Of a stretch of 64,000 bases of DNA, positions 49,770 through 61,471 are shown piece by piece. The notes under the pieces were generated by a model. The model did not search any database. It was given only the letters and a program-made list of their open reading frames with translations, and was not told where the DNA came from. The translations under genes were made by a program, and so were the position numbers. Origin of the DNA: Allium sativum (lineage: Eukaryota; Streptophyta; Magnoliopsida; Asparagales; Amaryllidaceae); contig CM060922.1 of the NCBI GenBank assembly GCA_030737875.1, positions 323,735,956 through 323,799,955 on the forward strand, in the 5' to 3' direction. How positions within the stretch are numbered: the stretch's first letter is position 1; each line of letters opens with the position of its first letter.

Positions 49770-50025
49770 GGGTTTGTCGTGAATGGTGTCTTCACTAACA
49801 CTGTTCTTGAACCCAGTTGAGAAAAGATTAAATCTTTTTATTTAGATTTAATGAAGTGTACCAATTAAATAATATTTAATTGGAATTGAATGGATATTGA
49901 TTTTTGGGTTTATCGTGAACAGTGTTTTAAATAACACTTGTTCTTTAACCCGATAATTAATGGAATGTGATTTTGGGTTTATCGTGAACCGTGTTTTAAA
50001 TGACACTGATTCTTTAACCCAGTTC
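49770..50025 (+). repeat. Hairpin modules in A2 5' LTR
   Basis: Three modules (49771-49815, 49905-49953, 49976-50022) with GGGTT..AACCC outer arms and paired inner arms, as in A1 and A3. The 3' LTR copies lie at about 57277-57527. Confidence 0.8.
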
Positions 50026-52200
50026 AAGATTAAAACTAAGTGGAGTTTTAATGAATCTTTAATTAGATTGAAATAATCGAAATGGAGTATCACCAGTTTT
50101 GCTCCAGGCGATAATTAAATCTTTAATTAGATTTGAACGTGAAATGGTAATTGAATTTACCAATAACACCGTGGTGTTAGATATGAAGTACTACCAGTTT
50201 TACTTCATGGGATGAATAGGTTGGGATTGGGAAATTAAAACAAATGATTACTTCGGCAAGGTTCGTTAATCCCGACTAGTTTGAATTGATATTCAAAAAA
50301 TAGATTAAAGAATAAATTAAAGAATTTATCTTTGATAAAATCAATGGGAACCTTTCCCTATGAATGTGAAATTTAGGAATTGACTGTCGGTTAGCCAAAC
50401 AGAATGGTTTTCTGGATATTGATCTGATGTTGGTTTCGGCCTTCGGGGTTAATATTTGGGGAATTATTCTCTTGATTAATTTATGGTTAGTGACTAATGA
50501 ATTGGAATGAGGCGTATGTTGTGTTTGTGTAACACTTATTTAAAATATACGCGAGTTATTCGGAAAGACCGGGTTTATCCCATTCTGAATAACTGATACG
50601 ACGATAAGTCGAAGATGAAGACGATGGTCGAAGACCGGAGGTCTTCACGTCGTTTGGGTGATTACTGATGATCTTGATTGGGCTGTACACCCAAGAAGAT
50701 GGAAACAGTTAGTGATCGTCCAGACGTGCTTGGAGATCGATGGATATGCGGGGTACTAGGTGCCTCCGGTTTCGTTCAGACCCAGAACGGACTTGTAAAT
50801 GGACTGTGTGTCTGACATTGGATTTTAGTCTGTGCGATTGATTTCTATTAAATATATATCTGTTTGGTGGCGGAGAATTTATTCTCTTGCTTAACGCCCT
50901 TCTCTGAGACGTACGAGCTCAGGGGTTATATATTGATGGATATCAAACGCATGGAGTGAATTGCCTGTGTGGCATGCCTAAGTGGCAATTGATCGAGGCT
51001 TCTGTTGAAAAGCAAAGTCTTGTGGTGATGATCAAAGCAAGGCCTGTGTGGCGTAGCTTTGTGTAACGTTGATTCGCGAGTATCACACCCGGTATGAACC
51101 AAAAACGGGAGACGGACCTCAGGGAGGACTTGCGTTTCTTTCTAGTTAGAAGTGGCGTCAGTGGTTTTACACGCCCTGACGAGTTTGACTTATGTGGTTG
51201 TTGCTGTTGCGAGGCGCCTCGGTTATATCGGTTTCGGCCGATGCATTCTGGTCGGCAGACGGACCAGACTTACACCCCATAGGGTGGGGAAACGTAGTGT
51301 TCAGGCATAATAATCCACATCGGTGGACCGGCCCTGACGATCTAAAGGCTTGCCTGCGCGCTTGCCTATGGCTCGGGCTAGAGAGTCACGAATCGGTTGA
51401 GGACTATCTTTTGCCTCGGTTCATAGACGGAAATCCAATTTCCAAATACGTGACATTTGCGGTTTTAATTGTAGAACTAGTATGGCGACATGATATATGG
51501 TACCCATGCCGCCTATGATTGATACTTATGATTTGAAGTTGTTTTATACACTATGCACTTATAATAGTATCAAATGATTTGTTTTAAACGTATCAAGCAT
51601 TCTTTGGCTGTTATAAGGGAAAACCCTATCCCCCGGCTTGCGTTGCATTGTGTGATAGGACCTGGGTCTTATAACAGCTTCATTTTTCTTTATTTAGCAT
51701 TGCGCTGTTGTTTCATGCACTGGTATTCTTGGGAGGAAACCCGTTCCGTGTTATACGGCGTGGTCCCTTGATTTACCTAACTTTTAAAATAAAGATCAAT
51801 AACTGTTTTAGTTCTCACACCAGTCACATGACTGACCTGGAGTTTATTGTTTTAACCTAAACTCTGGGTGCCCTTATTTTGACACGGGCAGCTAGTAGTT
51901 TTGGTTTTGCAGATGTATATTCACAGGATCCTGGTTTACAGCTGGAACGATATCCGGAAAGCTTTGTATCCGTATATCTCATTCTAGTTGTGTATTGTAT
52001 TATTTTCCGTTGCGATGTATTTAAATGTAATTTAAATCTCTGATATTTCTGTGTAATATTCATTTATACTCTGTATATTCTTGTAATCTGATGCATTGTT
52101 GTAATATACAATGGAATGTTCTTCTGTATGCGTTCTATTTTGTCATGTTCTCGAACTATCCGACACTTTCCAATACGGGGAAGTTACGGGTTTTCACATT

Positions 52201-52212
52201 TGGTATCAGAGC
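52201..52212 (+). other. Primer binding site of A2, tRNA-iMet type
   Basis: TGGTATCAGAGC, two bases after the LTR end at 52198. Confidence 0.95.
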
Positions 52213-53218
52213 TTTGGTTTACAAAGCTAAGAGAATAAGGCACATTAGAACCATACGAAAGAATTCATCAGATATTGGATTAGTAAAATCCAATGAGAAT
52301 GACTCGTTAGAGATGGGATCAGTAGTATCCTAGAACGAGTGTGAGGAGTAAATTTTCAAATGAAAACAAATTTAGTTTTGAAAATCTAAATCACTTAATC
52401 GTATTTGATTATTTATTTATATTGATTAGGACAGTCCAATATATAAAGATTTTGCGTATGCGCCTAGCTAGCGTCTATTCGAGGTTTTAATATACTGGAT
52501 AGATATAGAATCACACTCTAGTCGCCCGAAGATGATTCTGATGATAGTTCGAACATCATCAGAATTAGTATTCGTGTTTCGAAGGTGTGATATCTATATA
52601 TTTCCTATTGACTGGTGTGAGAACCCAAAATTAGGTAGGGCTTATTGTTGTGATTTGGCATCAAAAACATGATTTTTGTATATGTATCAAAATTATGAAT
52701 TTGCGACTCTAATTCACTAATTGATTGATGTTTGTGTTGCTTGTTTATTTGTTTGATGATTTTGTACCATTTAGCCTAACTTAATCAAATATTGAATTAT
52801 AGTGAAAATTGGTTGCATTTGCTTGCATATACATATATATCATTGAACAGGTCATAGCAAGGAGGCTAGAGCCAGAGAATAAAATTTGTTTGCCCGACAA
52901 ATAGGTACATGTTTACTACATAATTTACTGTTTTGTTTGGGTGATGATGATTTTATGAGCCTATTGGCTAGCCGCTTGGCTTTTTCTTTTTCTTTTTGAG
53001 ATCTGAAGGACCGGGGAAGCTATTTAAAATTCCCCGATGCTCCCATTGCAGGGGAGGTTATGGCGAAATTTTTCAAAAATTTAGGGTGTTAGCCAAATTT
53101 TTGAGATTTTAGAAAATTCTCAAAAACAGAAAAGTTGGAGAATGGAAGCCAGATCGAACGTAGAGCTGAATAATCAAACCACTTTCGACTTTGTTCCTTT
53201 TCGGGGACGAAAAGTTTT

Positions 53219-53230
53219 AAGTGGGGGAGA
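53219..53230 (+). other. Polypurine tract of A2
   Basis: AAGTGGGGGAGA, followed by one T and then the 3' LTR start at 53232. Confidence 0.92.
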
Positions 53231-53231
53231 T

Positions 53232-56200
53232 TGTAACAACCCGAAAATCTGGGCCAGTTTAAAATTTTTATTTTGGCAATTTTAGCGAATTTCGAACATT
53301 TAAAATAGATTATTTTAAATAAAATCAACGAGGAATTTATTTTGAATATAATTCGACGTATATATTTTATACGTCGTCGTTAGAATATAAATATTTATAT
53401 ATATAATTATAAATAGAATTGAAAATGGCGCGGTAGTTCGATAATTCGATTTCAAACTTCAATTGAATGTACCGGTGCAAAACAATCCGGATTTTAGTGA
53501 AACCAAAAATGATAGGATCTAATTGATAATATCTTTCTATCGAATCCGAAAAATCAAGATTTCATTGCGGGAGTCAAAAGATATGCCCAGTTGAAAATTC
53601 TGAATAGTCGCTATGGAATTCAGGCCCTTAAAAATAGCCATTTTGCAAATGACCTCGGATTTCGACGAAACCAGTTTTGTTGGGTCCGCAGTGTCAAATT
53701 ATTGCTAGGTTCCAAATTTCATAATTTTCCGAATCAATATGTGAGCGTGGCAAAGGAAAACGCGTTTGACCAGTTTCAGTTGATTTTAATCGACTGGAAA
53801 ATGGCCATTTTTCAAACGGTCTCAGAATTCGACGAAACTAGTTTTGTTAGGACCGTATCGTCAATACGAAGCTAGAAAATATTTTTCTGGAATTTTTCTA
53901 GTTAGTATGCGACCCCGGTAATTTGAAATGTACGTTTAAAATTCAATATAGAGATTTAAATGTAAATTAAACGGAAACTGATTCAAACAGTCGAATCAGC
54001 TTGCGATACATATCCCATTGTGTTCGGAATGGGGGTAAAACGCTATGGGCGACAGTCGTTGGGTCTCGTTTGAGATTCGAATTAAAAGTCAACTTCTAGG
54101 GAGAAAAATAATAATATTTAATTATTAAATATTCATATATATAAAATTAAACCCCCCCCCCCGTTTATTCTTCAATACATTCAGAAGAAAAAAAAACCTA
54201 ATCGAGATCGACATTCGTCGTTCACCCACACCGCGCCGCGCCACCGTGACCGAGCCCCTCCTCCTCCTGCCGTTCCCCTCTTCTTCTCCTCCCCTCCCTT
54301 CCACCGCCCCTCCCTAGCTCCAATCAGAAAACCGCGAAGCCCTCCCCTTCTCCAGTGGAACACGCTGCACCCCCTGGGCCCACATCTCGCCATACCGCAC
54401 CCCTAGCCTCCGCCTCGCCCTCTCCGGCCACCGCCGAAGATGAAGTCCCCCCCCCCTCTCTTCGCTGAAAAAAAAAACTGTAAGTCTAATATTTGTCTTT
54501 ATTTATTTAATTATTTTTGTTTACTTTCTATGTAGTTAGTTTTATAAGTCTAGAGAAAAAAAAATCTGTTTTTCTTTATATATAAAAATATAATTTTTAT
54601 ATGTTGAATATAGAAATAAAGATATGATTTTTATATGTTGTATATAGAAATAAAGATACAATTTTTATATGTTGAATATAGAAATAAAGATATGATTTTT
54701 ATATGTTGAATATAGAAATAAAGATATGATTTTTATATGTTGTTATATAGAAATAAAAATATGATTTTTTATATGTTGAATATAGAGATAAAAATAGAAT
54801 TTTTATATAATGAACATCGAGATAAAAATGGGATTTTTATATAATGAACATCGAGATAAAAATAGAATTTTTATATAATGAACATCGAGATAAAAATGGG
54901 ATTTTTATATATTGAACTTCGAAAGAAAAATAGGGTTTTTATATATAGAACTTCGAACTAAAAATATGATTTTTATATATAGAACTTCAAAATAAAAATA
55001 TGATTTTTATATATTGAACATCGAAATAAAAATATGATTTTTATATGTAGAACTTCGAAATAAAAATATGATTTTTATATATTGAACATCGAAATAAAAA
55101 TATGATTTTTATATATTGAATAGCGAAGTAAAATTCGATTTTTACATATGTAGTGAAAGCGGACAATGAAAGCGACAAAAAGCGAGTTGGCGAAGATTTC
55201 CTGCATTAGAAGTGCCGTGGAGCTTGGATAGCTATCGGTGAGAATTTCTCACCTTTCAATTTCTTTTCTAGTTATATATATATACTAGGATGCAGACGGT
55301 GTTTAGTAGCACCCGACACAATCGTCCACAGACCATGGACTTGTTTGTTTGGCTGTTTGGTGATTGATTGCGATATTGGTTTGAATGTGGTTTGTGGTGT
55401 GAAAAATCGAATCGATAAATTGGTTAGGATTAGACGTGCGCCGTTATAAGGCGAAGGAGTAAGGCTAGGTTAGACTCTTACTCCAAATTTTGTGGTTTGC
55501 ATAACGAATTGATTTGATTGATGTGTGAATGGCGTAGGCCTTCACTAGACCGGGGATAAGGCTAGGCCTTGTCCCGTTTCTAGTATCGTGCCGTTATGCC
55601 GCCGAAATTTTCTAAAATATGTTAGAAAAATAAAAATATCATTTTATTGAATAAATGAATTGAATAGAAATTCATAGGTTGAAATAAAATGTTTTATCGT
55701 TAAAAATATAATTTTTAACGTGAAGTGAATAAAATAGAATATTCATTTACAAACCAGACGGTTTGTTTATGTACACCTATTTGAATGACATTGATTGGGA
55801 CGATAAATTTTACACATCGCCCAACAGCACAAATAAAATATGTGTTTGATTGTTTGAAACCCCACACGGGTGTTGGGATGAAATTTGAAGTTCACTCATC
55901 CTGATTGATTAAATATGTCGATCGATTGATTGACAGGCTGTTATAAGCGTTAGATATCTATATTTGATGCTTATACAGTGTAGTGCACTTTGGTTGATGG
56001 TTGATTATTTTTCAATGCTATTATATGTGTGTAATGTATGAAAATCCATATAATTAACTTTATATGGTAATTGATTGGGCCTCATTCCAATTTGAAAAAT
56101 AAAGAATATTATAAAATAAAAGTTCATGTGTTGACAGTACTCATCCTTTGAGATTGGTCATGTGTTGAACGAAATATTTTGATAATAACAACTATTTTGA

Positions 56201-59200
56201 AAAAGAAATATTTGAAATAAAATATTTGAAATAGAAATTTATGAAGCCGTGTTGATTTGATTGACGCCATTTTGACGTGAACGATATTTAAAACGATTTC
56301 GAAATGAATTGAATTGAAAACGATTTCGAAATGAATTGAATTGAAAACGATTTCGAAATGAATTGAATTGAAAACGATTTCGAAATGAATTGAATTGAAT
56401 ATGAATTCAAATTGAATTGAAATTTGAATTGGATAGAAATGAATATTTAAAACGAATTTATAAAGAAGAATTCAATTTTGATTTGAATTGAAATGAAAGT
56501 TGAAATTGCTTTTGAAATGAATTTTAAAACTATTTATATAATTCGTTTTAAATAGAAGTCGACGAAATATATATTATATATATTATATATATAATATAAT
56601 GGCCTGAATAGAACGCGCCGCGCCGCGGCAGTTCGTGAATTTCGACCATTTATTTCAAACGGACATTGCGGGAGATCCGACCGTCGGATTCTCCTAAAAC
56701 CGAAACCGTTGGGTTCGTATCGAAAAGAGCTTTCTAATGAATATTAGAAATTTGAAATCTAACGGTTGGATTTGGAATTATGTCCAAATCAAATTTTAAA
56801 AAGGTCGCTGTAAGTGCAGTTCGATGGCCATTGGTGGAAATCGACTGTACGGGCCTTGATAAAATTATTAAAAATAGTAATAATTCGTGTAAAATCATAA
56901 GAAATGATTTAGAAAGAATTGGGATGAAAACCTCCATATTTGAAAAGATAAAAATAGATTTTTATCGAAATGAACTGGTTTTGAACTAGAAATATAATTC
57001 TATTTATTTTTAAATAAATAAATTGAATTTAAAAAGGGTTTTGAAAATAACCAGAATATCCAATGATTGCATTGGAGTGGATTTGAATCGAAATTGTCTT
57101 CGGAATATTTCGATGTTGGAATTCGTGATTATACAGGGGTTGTTATGGAAATTTGAAAGATATATATTTATATCGTTATTTCCAATACGACGTTTGTTAG
57201 TCGTAGAATTCGATATTGAATATAAGCCGATATATTTTCTATTCAGAGCCTTGTATTGAATATCGAATGTGATTTGGGTTTGTCGTGAATGGTGTCTTCA
57301 CTAACACTGTTCTTGAACCCAGTTGAGAAAAGATTAAATCTTTTTATTTAGATTTAATGAAGTGTACCAATTAAATAATATTTAATTGGAATTGAATGGA
57401 TATTGATTTTTGGGTTTATCGTGAACAGTGTTTTAAATAACACTTGTTCTTTAACCCGATAATTAATGGAATGTGATTTTGGGTTTATCGTGAACCGGGT
57501 TTTAAATGACACTGATTCTTTAACCCAGTTCAAGATTAAAACTAAGTGGAGTTTTAATGAATCTTTAATTAGATTGAAATAATCGAAATGGAGTATCACC
57601 AGTTTTGCTCCAGGCGATAATTAAATCTTTAATTAGATTTGAACGTGAAATGGTAATTGAATTTACCGATAACACCGTGGTGTTAAATATGAAATACTAC
57701 CAGTTTTACTTCATGGGATGAATAGGTTGGGATTGGGAAATTAAAACAAATGATTACTTCGGCAAGGTTCGTTAATCCCGACTAGTTTGAATTGATATTC
57801 AAAAAATAGATTAAAGAATAAATTAAAGAATTTATCTTTGATAAAATCAATGGGAACCTTTCCCTATGAATGTGAAATTTAGGAATTGACTGTCGGTTAG
57901 CCAAACAGAATGGTTTTCTGGATATTGATCTGATGTTGGTTTCGGCCTTCGGGGTTAATATTTGGGGAATTATTCTCTTGATTAATTTACGGTTAGTGAC
58001 TAATGAATTGGAATGAGGCGTATGTTGTGTTTGTGTAACACTTATTTAAAATATACGCGAGTTATTCGGAAAGACCGGGTTTATCCCATTCTGAATAACT
58101 GATACGACGATAAGTCGAAGATGAAGACGATGGTCGAAGACCGGAGGTCTTCACGTCGTTTGGGTGATTACTGATGATCTTGATTGGGCTGTACACCCAA
58201 GAAGATGGAAACAGTTAGTGATCGTCCAGACGTGCTTGGAGATCGATGGATATGCGGGGTACTAGGTGCCTCCGGTTTCGTTCAGACCCAGAACGGACTT
58301 GTAAATGGACTGTGTGTCTGACATTGGATTTTAGTCTGTGCGATTGATTTCTATTAAATATATATCTGTTTGGCGGCGGAGAATTTATTCTCTTGCTTAA
58401 CGCCCTTCTCTGAGACGTACGAGCTCAGGGGTTATATATTGATGGATATCAAACGCATGGAGTGAATTGCCTGTGTGGCATGCCTAAGTGGCAATTGATC
58501 GAGGCTTCTGTTGAAAAGCAAAGTCTTGTGGTGATGATCAAAGCAAGGCCCGTGTGGCGTAGCTTTGTGTAACGTTGATTCGCGAGTATCACACCCGGTA
58601 TGAACCAAAAACGGGAGACGGACCTCAGGGAGGACTTGCGTTTCTTTCTAGTTAGAAGTGGCGTCAGTGGTTTTACACGCCCTGACGAGTTTGACTTATG
58701 TGGTTGTTGCTGTTGCGAGGCGCCTCGGTTATATCGGTTTCGGCCGATGCATTCTGGTCGGCAGACGGACCAGACTTACACCCCATAGGGTGGGGAAACG
58801 TAGTGTTCAGGCATGATAATCCACATCGGTGGACCGGCCCTGACGATCTAAAGGCTTGCCTGCGCGCTTGCCTGTGGCTCGGGCTAGAGAGTCACGAATC
58901 GGTTGAGAACTATCTTTTGCCTCGGTTCATAGACGAAAATCCAATTTCCAAATACGTGACATTTGCGGTTTTAATTGTAGAACTAGTATGGCGACATGAT
59001 ATATGGTACCCATGCCGCCTATGATTGATACTTATGATTTGAAGTTGTTTTATACACTATGCACTTATAATAGTATCAAATGATTTGTTTTAAACGTATC
59101 AAGCATTCTTTGGCTGTTATAAGGGAAAACCCTATCCCCCGGCTTGCGTTGCATTGTGTGATAGGACCTGGGTCTTATAACAGCTTCATTTTTCTTTATT

Positions 59201-59704
59201 TAGCATTGCGCTGTTGTTTCATGCACTGGTATTCTTGGGAGGAAACCCGTTCCATGTTATACGGCGTGGTCCCTTGATTTACCTAACTTTTAAAATAAAG
59301 ATCAATAACTGTTTTAGTTCTCACACCAGTCACATGACTGACCTGGAGTTTATTGTTTTAACCTAAACTCTGGGTGCCCTTATTTTGACACGGGCAGCTA
59401 GTAGTTTTGGTTTTGCAGATGTATATTCACAGGATCCTGGTTTACAGCTGGAACGATATCCGGAAAGCTTTGTATCCGTATATCTCATTCTAGTTGTGTA
59501 TTGTATTATTTTCCGTTGCGATGTATTTAAATGTAATTTAAATCTCTGATATTTCTATGTAATATTCATTTATACTCTGTATATTCTTGTAATCTGATGC
59601 ATTGTTGTAATATACAATGGAATGTTCTTCTGTATGCGTTCTATTTTGTCGTGTTCTCGAACTATCCGACACTTTCCAATACGGGGAAGTTACGGGTTTT
59701 CACA
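53232..59704 (+). repeat. 3' LTR of A2 (6473 bp)
   Basis: Nearly identical copy of 45712-52198. Observed differences are mostly transitions plus changes in C-runs and TA-runs (for example the microsatellite near 47766 is much shorter at 55275). It contains the second copies of all sub-elements listed for the 5' LTR. Confidence 0.95.
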
Positions 59705-59709
59705 GCAAC

Positions 59710-60924
59710 TCATCCCTTTCTTCATAGAAATTGACAGTAGGATTCTCTTTCATACTCCCCTTTGTATCGAGGATTTCTTTGTCTTTTTGCCTTATTTGAG
59801 TCTCCAACACACATTTTTTCTACCAATCGTTGCGCCAATCATTTCCCCGATAGGGTACATCCGCCACCTACAGTGGTAAGAGAGGTTTCCGAGAAATCTC
59901 CCAAACTCAAGGGAAACAATACACCTCTATCTAAAAGAGGGAAAGTGTCTTCAGAAGTTGAAAGATAACTGAGGATACTTTATATAGATATTTTTGAATT
60001 CTTTCAAGAAGCGTTCTCTGCCGGATCTAAATGGGGGCGTTGTGAGAAATTCCCTCTTCAGCTTAGAAAGAGAACGAAGATCATCCTTAAAGATAAAAAT
60101 AAAAGAAGAGAACTGAGTAGCAAGGAGATCATTCCTAGCTCCGTGAGAACCATCCATCAAAATTCAATTGATACAGGTAAAGAAAGAATCCAGAGGACGG
60201 AATTTATACCTAAATAAGGGAAACTATGTCCGCCGCCTGCTTTCTCTCTCTCACCAAGCCACGGAAGATTTACATCCTCTGCCAAACCATCATCTCCATA
60301 CGAATTGTCAACATTACCGAATTCTTTATGCAAGATCGGATTTTCATTATCCCCGGGTAACGGGCGGTCGAACATCTTTCCAACAAACATAAGATCCTCT
60401 ACCTTCGCTTTCCCTCTTTCTGAATCTCTAGTACCCTGATTTAAGGCAATAGTAAGATTCGAGATTTTGTCCTAAAGGGATGGAGGAAGAGAAGGATAGC
60501 CGATGTCAGGAAACTTGTCACAGTTATCAAAGTAAACCGAGAGGAGAACCTTCTCATAGCAGTCAGACATCATATCTGGAAAGCGCACTTTCAGGAACAA
60601 AGAAATCCAATTCCGAGTTTGGTGAATTATTCGCTTGGCATCAGAAAGAGTCGCTTCCCTTGTTTGCAGTCTCCCTACGTGTCGCATCATCTTATCTGAC
60701 CATTCATGCTTAAAGGCCAAAACTTCGGCAGTCAAGAAACTGTTGACAACCATTTCCCTCTTAAGAGACTCCATCAACTGACCATGAACCTCTTCATTTA
60801 TACTCTTCGCCAAGGATAGATCATGAACCTTATACTCCAACATGGCTTTCTCCCTTTGAAGCTCCTCCTTATCCCGTAGTAGTGAGGCGGCTACAGGTCT
60901 AGTAACATACCAATCCTTGGCTAT
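59710..60924 (-). pseudogene. Antisense gene of element T, exon 2 (broken)
   Basis: From 60924 the minus strand is open in one frame to about 60157 with a single TAG at 60472-60474. It encodes IAKDWYVTRPVAASLLRDKE at the start, then a long heptad-like coiled coil (ELQREKAML, KSINEEVHGQLMESLKREM, ATLSDAKRIIHQ), later ENPILHKEFGNVDNSYGDDG. After frameshifts (60157-59820), the frame KEILDTKGSMKENPTVNFYE reaches the A2 insertion at 59709 and continues at 45711. The product is not recognised; an antisense accessory ORF of a Tat-type element or a captured host gene are both possible. Confidence 0.6.
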
Positions 60925-60990
60925 CTAAAAAAAAAAAAAAAAAAAGAGGAGGGAGGATTGAGCCAAGAACGATGCAGTGTTAGTCCTTAC
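60925..60990 (-). other. Probable 66-bp intron in antisense gene
   Basis: On the minus strand the donor is GAT|GTAAGGAC at 60990 and the acceptor is a T19 run followed by AG (60926-60925). Reading frames on both sides join in phase (FFVHLID to IAKDWYV). It is very short but within the plant range. Confidence 0.6.
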
Positions 60991-61471
60991 ATCAATAAGA
61001 TGAACAAAAAAGCCATAAGGGGACAGAGGTACAAACCAAGAATTGTCGTTTAACAAAGTTGAGATAAAACTCAAACTATCCTTCAGAAACAAGTTTCTGA
61101 ATATGGGAGATATTAGTAGTTGATAAAGTAGATCCTATAATTGTATCGAAGTCTGAAACTTGAAAAGAGGGACCCATAGGGTTACACAAATAATGAGAAG
61201 AAAGGAAGGGTTCACACTCTCTTAAATCCAGACCCTCATGAAAATCGGATCTTAGGAGACCGGCAAAGAAATCACTTCCAGTAGTCTCTACAGAGGAAGG
61301 ATAGACGTTGTGAAAACTTCCAGGAGAAGATATGAGAGGGGTGTACAATAGTCGTCGACGGGCGATGCAACAATTTCACCTCCAAAAGGATGGGAAGTAG
61401 AATTTACTTCTTTGTGATGCTAGAAGGAATCGATGTCGAAACCAAGAGCAGATCTTTTCTTAGGCAGGGAT
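60991..61471 (-). pseudogene. Antisense gene of element T, exon 1 (broken, truncated)
   Basis: Minus-strand pieces, in order, are PKKRSALGFDIDSF followed by a stop, FGGEIVASPVDDYC, then after a shift SSPGSFHNVYPSS and FEVSDFDTII-like residues, and after a one-base shift near 61088 the DNSWFVPLSPYGFFVHLID end. The basic PKKR could be a nuclear signal. The 5' end is cut off by the family C LTR at 61472; a start codon is not visible. Confidence 0.55.

Larger units (their letters stand above)
45712..52198 (+). repeat. 5' LTR of A2 (6487 bp)
   Basis: Starts TGTAACAACCCG and ends GGGTTTTCACA. Order inside: AT-rich promoter-like part with TATATATAAA at 46621-46630; GC-rich cassette at 46690-46970, ending at a GTAAGT (GT at 46972); a 34-bp minisatellite at 47085-47640; a TA microsatellite near 47766; a 27-bp minisatellite at 48795-48910; hairpin modules at 49770-50025; and a conserved core at 50426-50448. 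Short open frames here are not supported as genes. Confidence 0.95.
52199..53231 (+). other. Internal region of A2, non-coding
   Basis: The 1033 bp hold the primer site at 52201-52212 and the polypurine tract at the end. In between there is an AT-rich sequence that matches A1 almost throughout, and A4 at 24610-24690. No ORF above about 80 codons is in sense orientation after the LTR, and no retroviral domain is present. Confidence 0.9.
45712..59704 (+). mobile_element. Complete giant-LTR element A2 (family A)
   Basis: A 13,993-bp element with target duplication GCAAC (45707-45711, 59705-59709), LTRs of 6487 and 6473 bp, primer site at 52201-52212, polypurine tract at 53219-53230, and an internal region of only 1033 bp. 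LTRs make up about 93% of it. No gag or pol is present, so it depends on proteins from another element. The PBS, the polypurine tract and the 'gggacgaaaagttttaagtg' stretch before the 3' LTR resemble Tekay/Del chromoviruses. By eye about 30 substitutions separate the LTRs (about 0.5%), so the insertion is young. Confidence 0.95.
29708..61471 (+). mobile_element. Tat/Ogre-like retroelement T, interrupted, extends past insertion
   Basis: It begins with an LTR-like TGTTACTACC directly after TATAG in the family B 5' LTR. Without the nested elements A1 and A2 it comprises an LTR-like stretch with TATA box, a TGGCGAC primer-site candidate, a gag fragment of Tat type, a 66-bp tandem repeat and a convergent antisense gene. 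No reverse transcriptase or integrase is seen, so it is non-autonomous or its pol was deleted. Its 3' LTR should lie beyond the family C LTR that begins at 61472. Assignment to the Tat lineage rests on the gag signature and overall layout. Confidence 0.6.

Noticed and set aside
51094..51518. Open frames of 62 and 108 codons in A2 LTRs (also 58600-59024).
   Set aside because: Overlapping frames in LTR sequence, without domain or codon signature; the two copies are simply the two LTRs.
59762..59968. Plus-strand frame ending in a charged stretch after A2.
   Set aside because: The minus strand at the same place carries the coiled-coil frame that continues beyond A2; the plus frame is its shadow.
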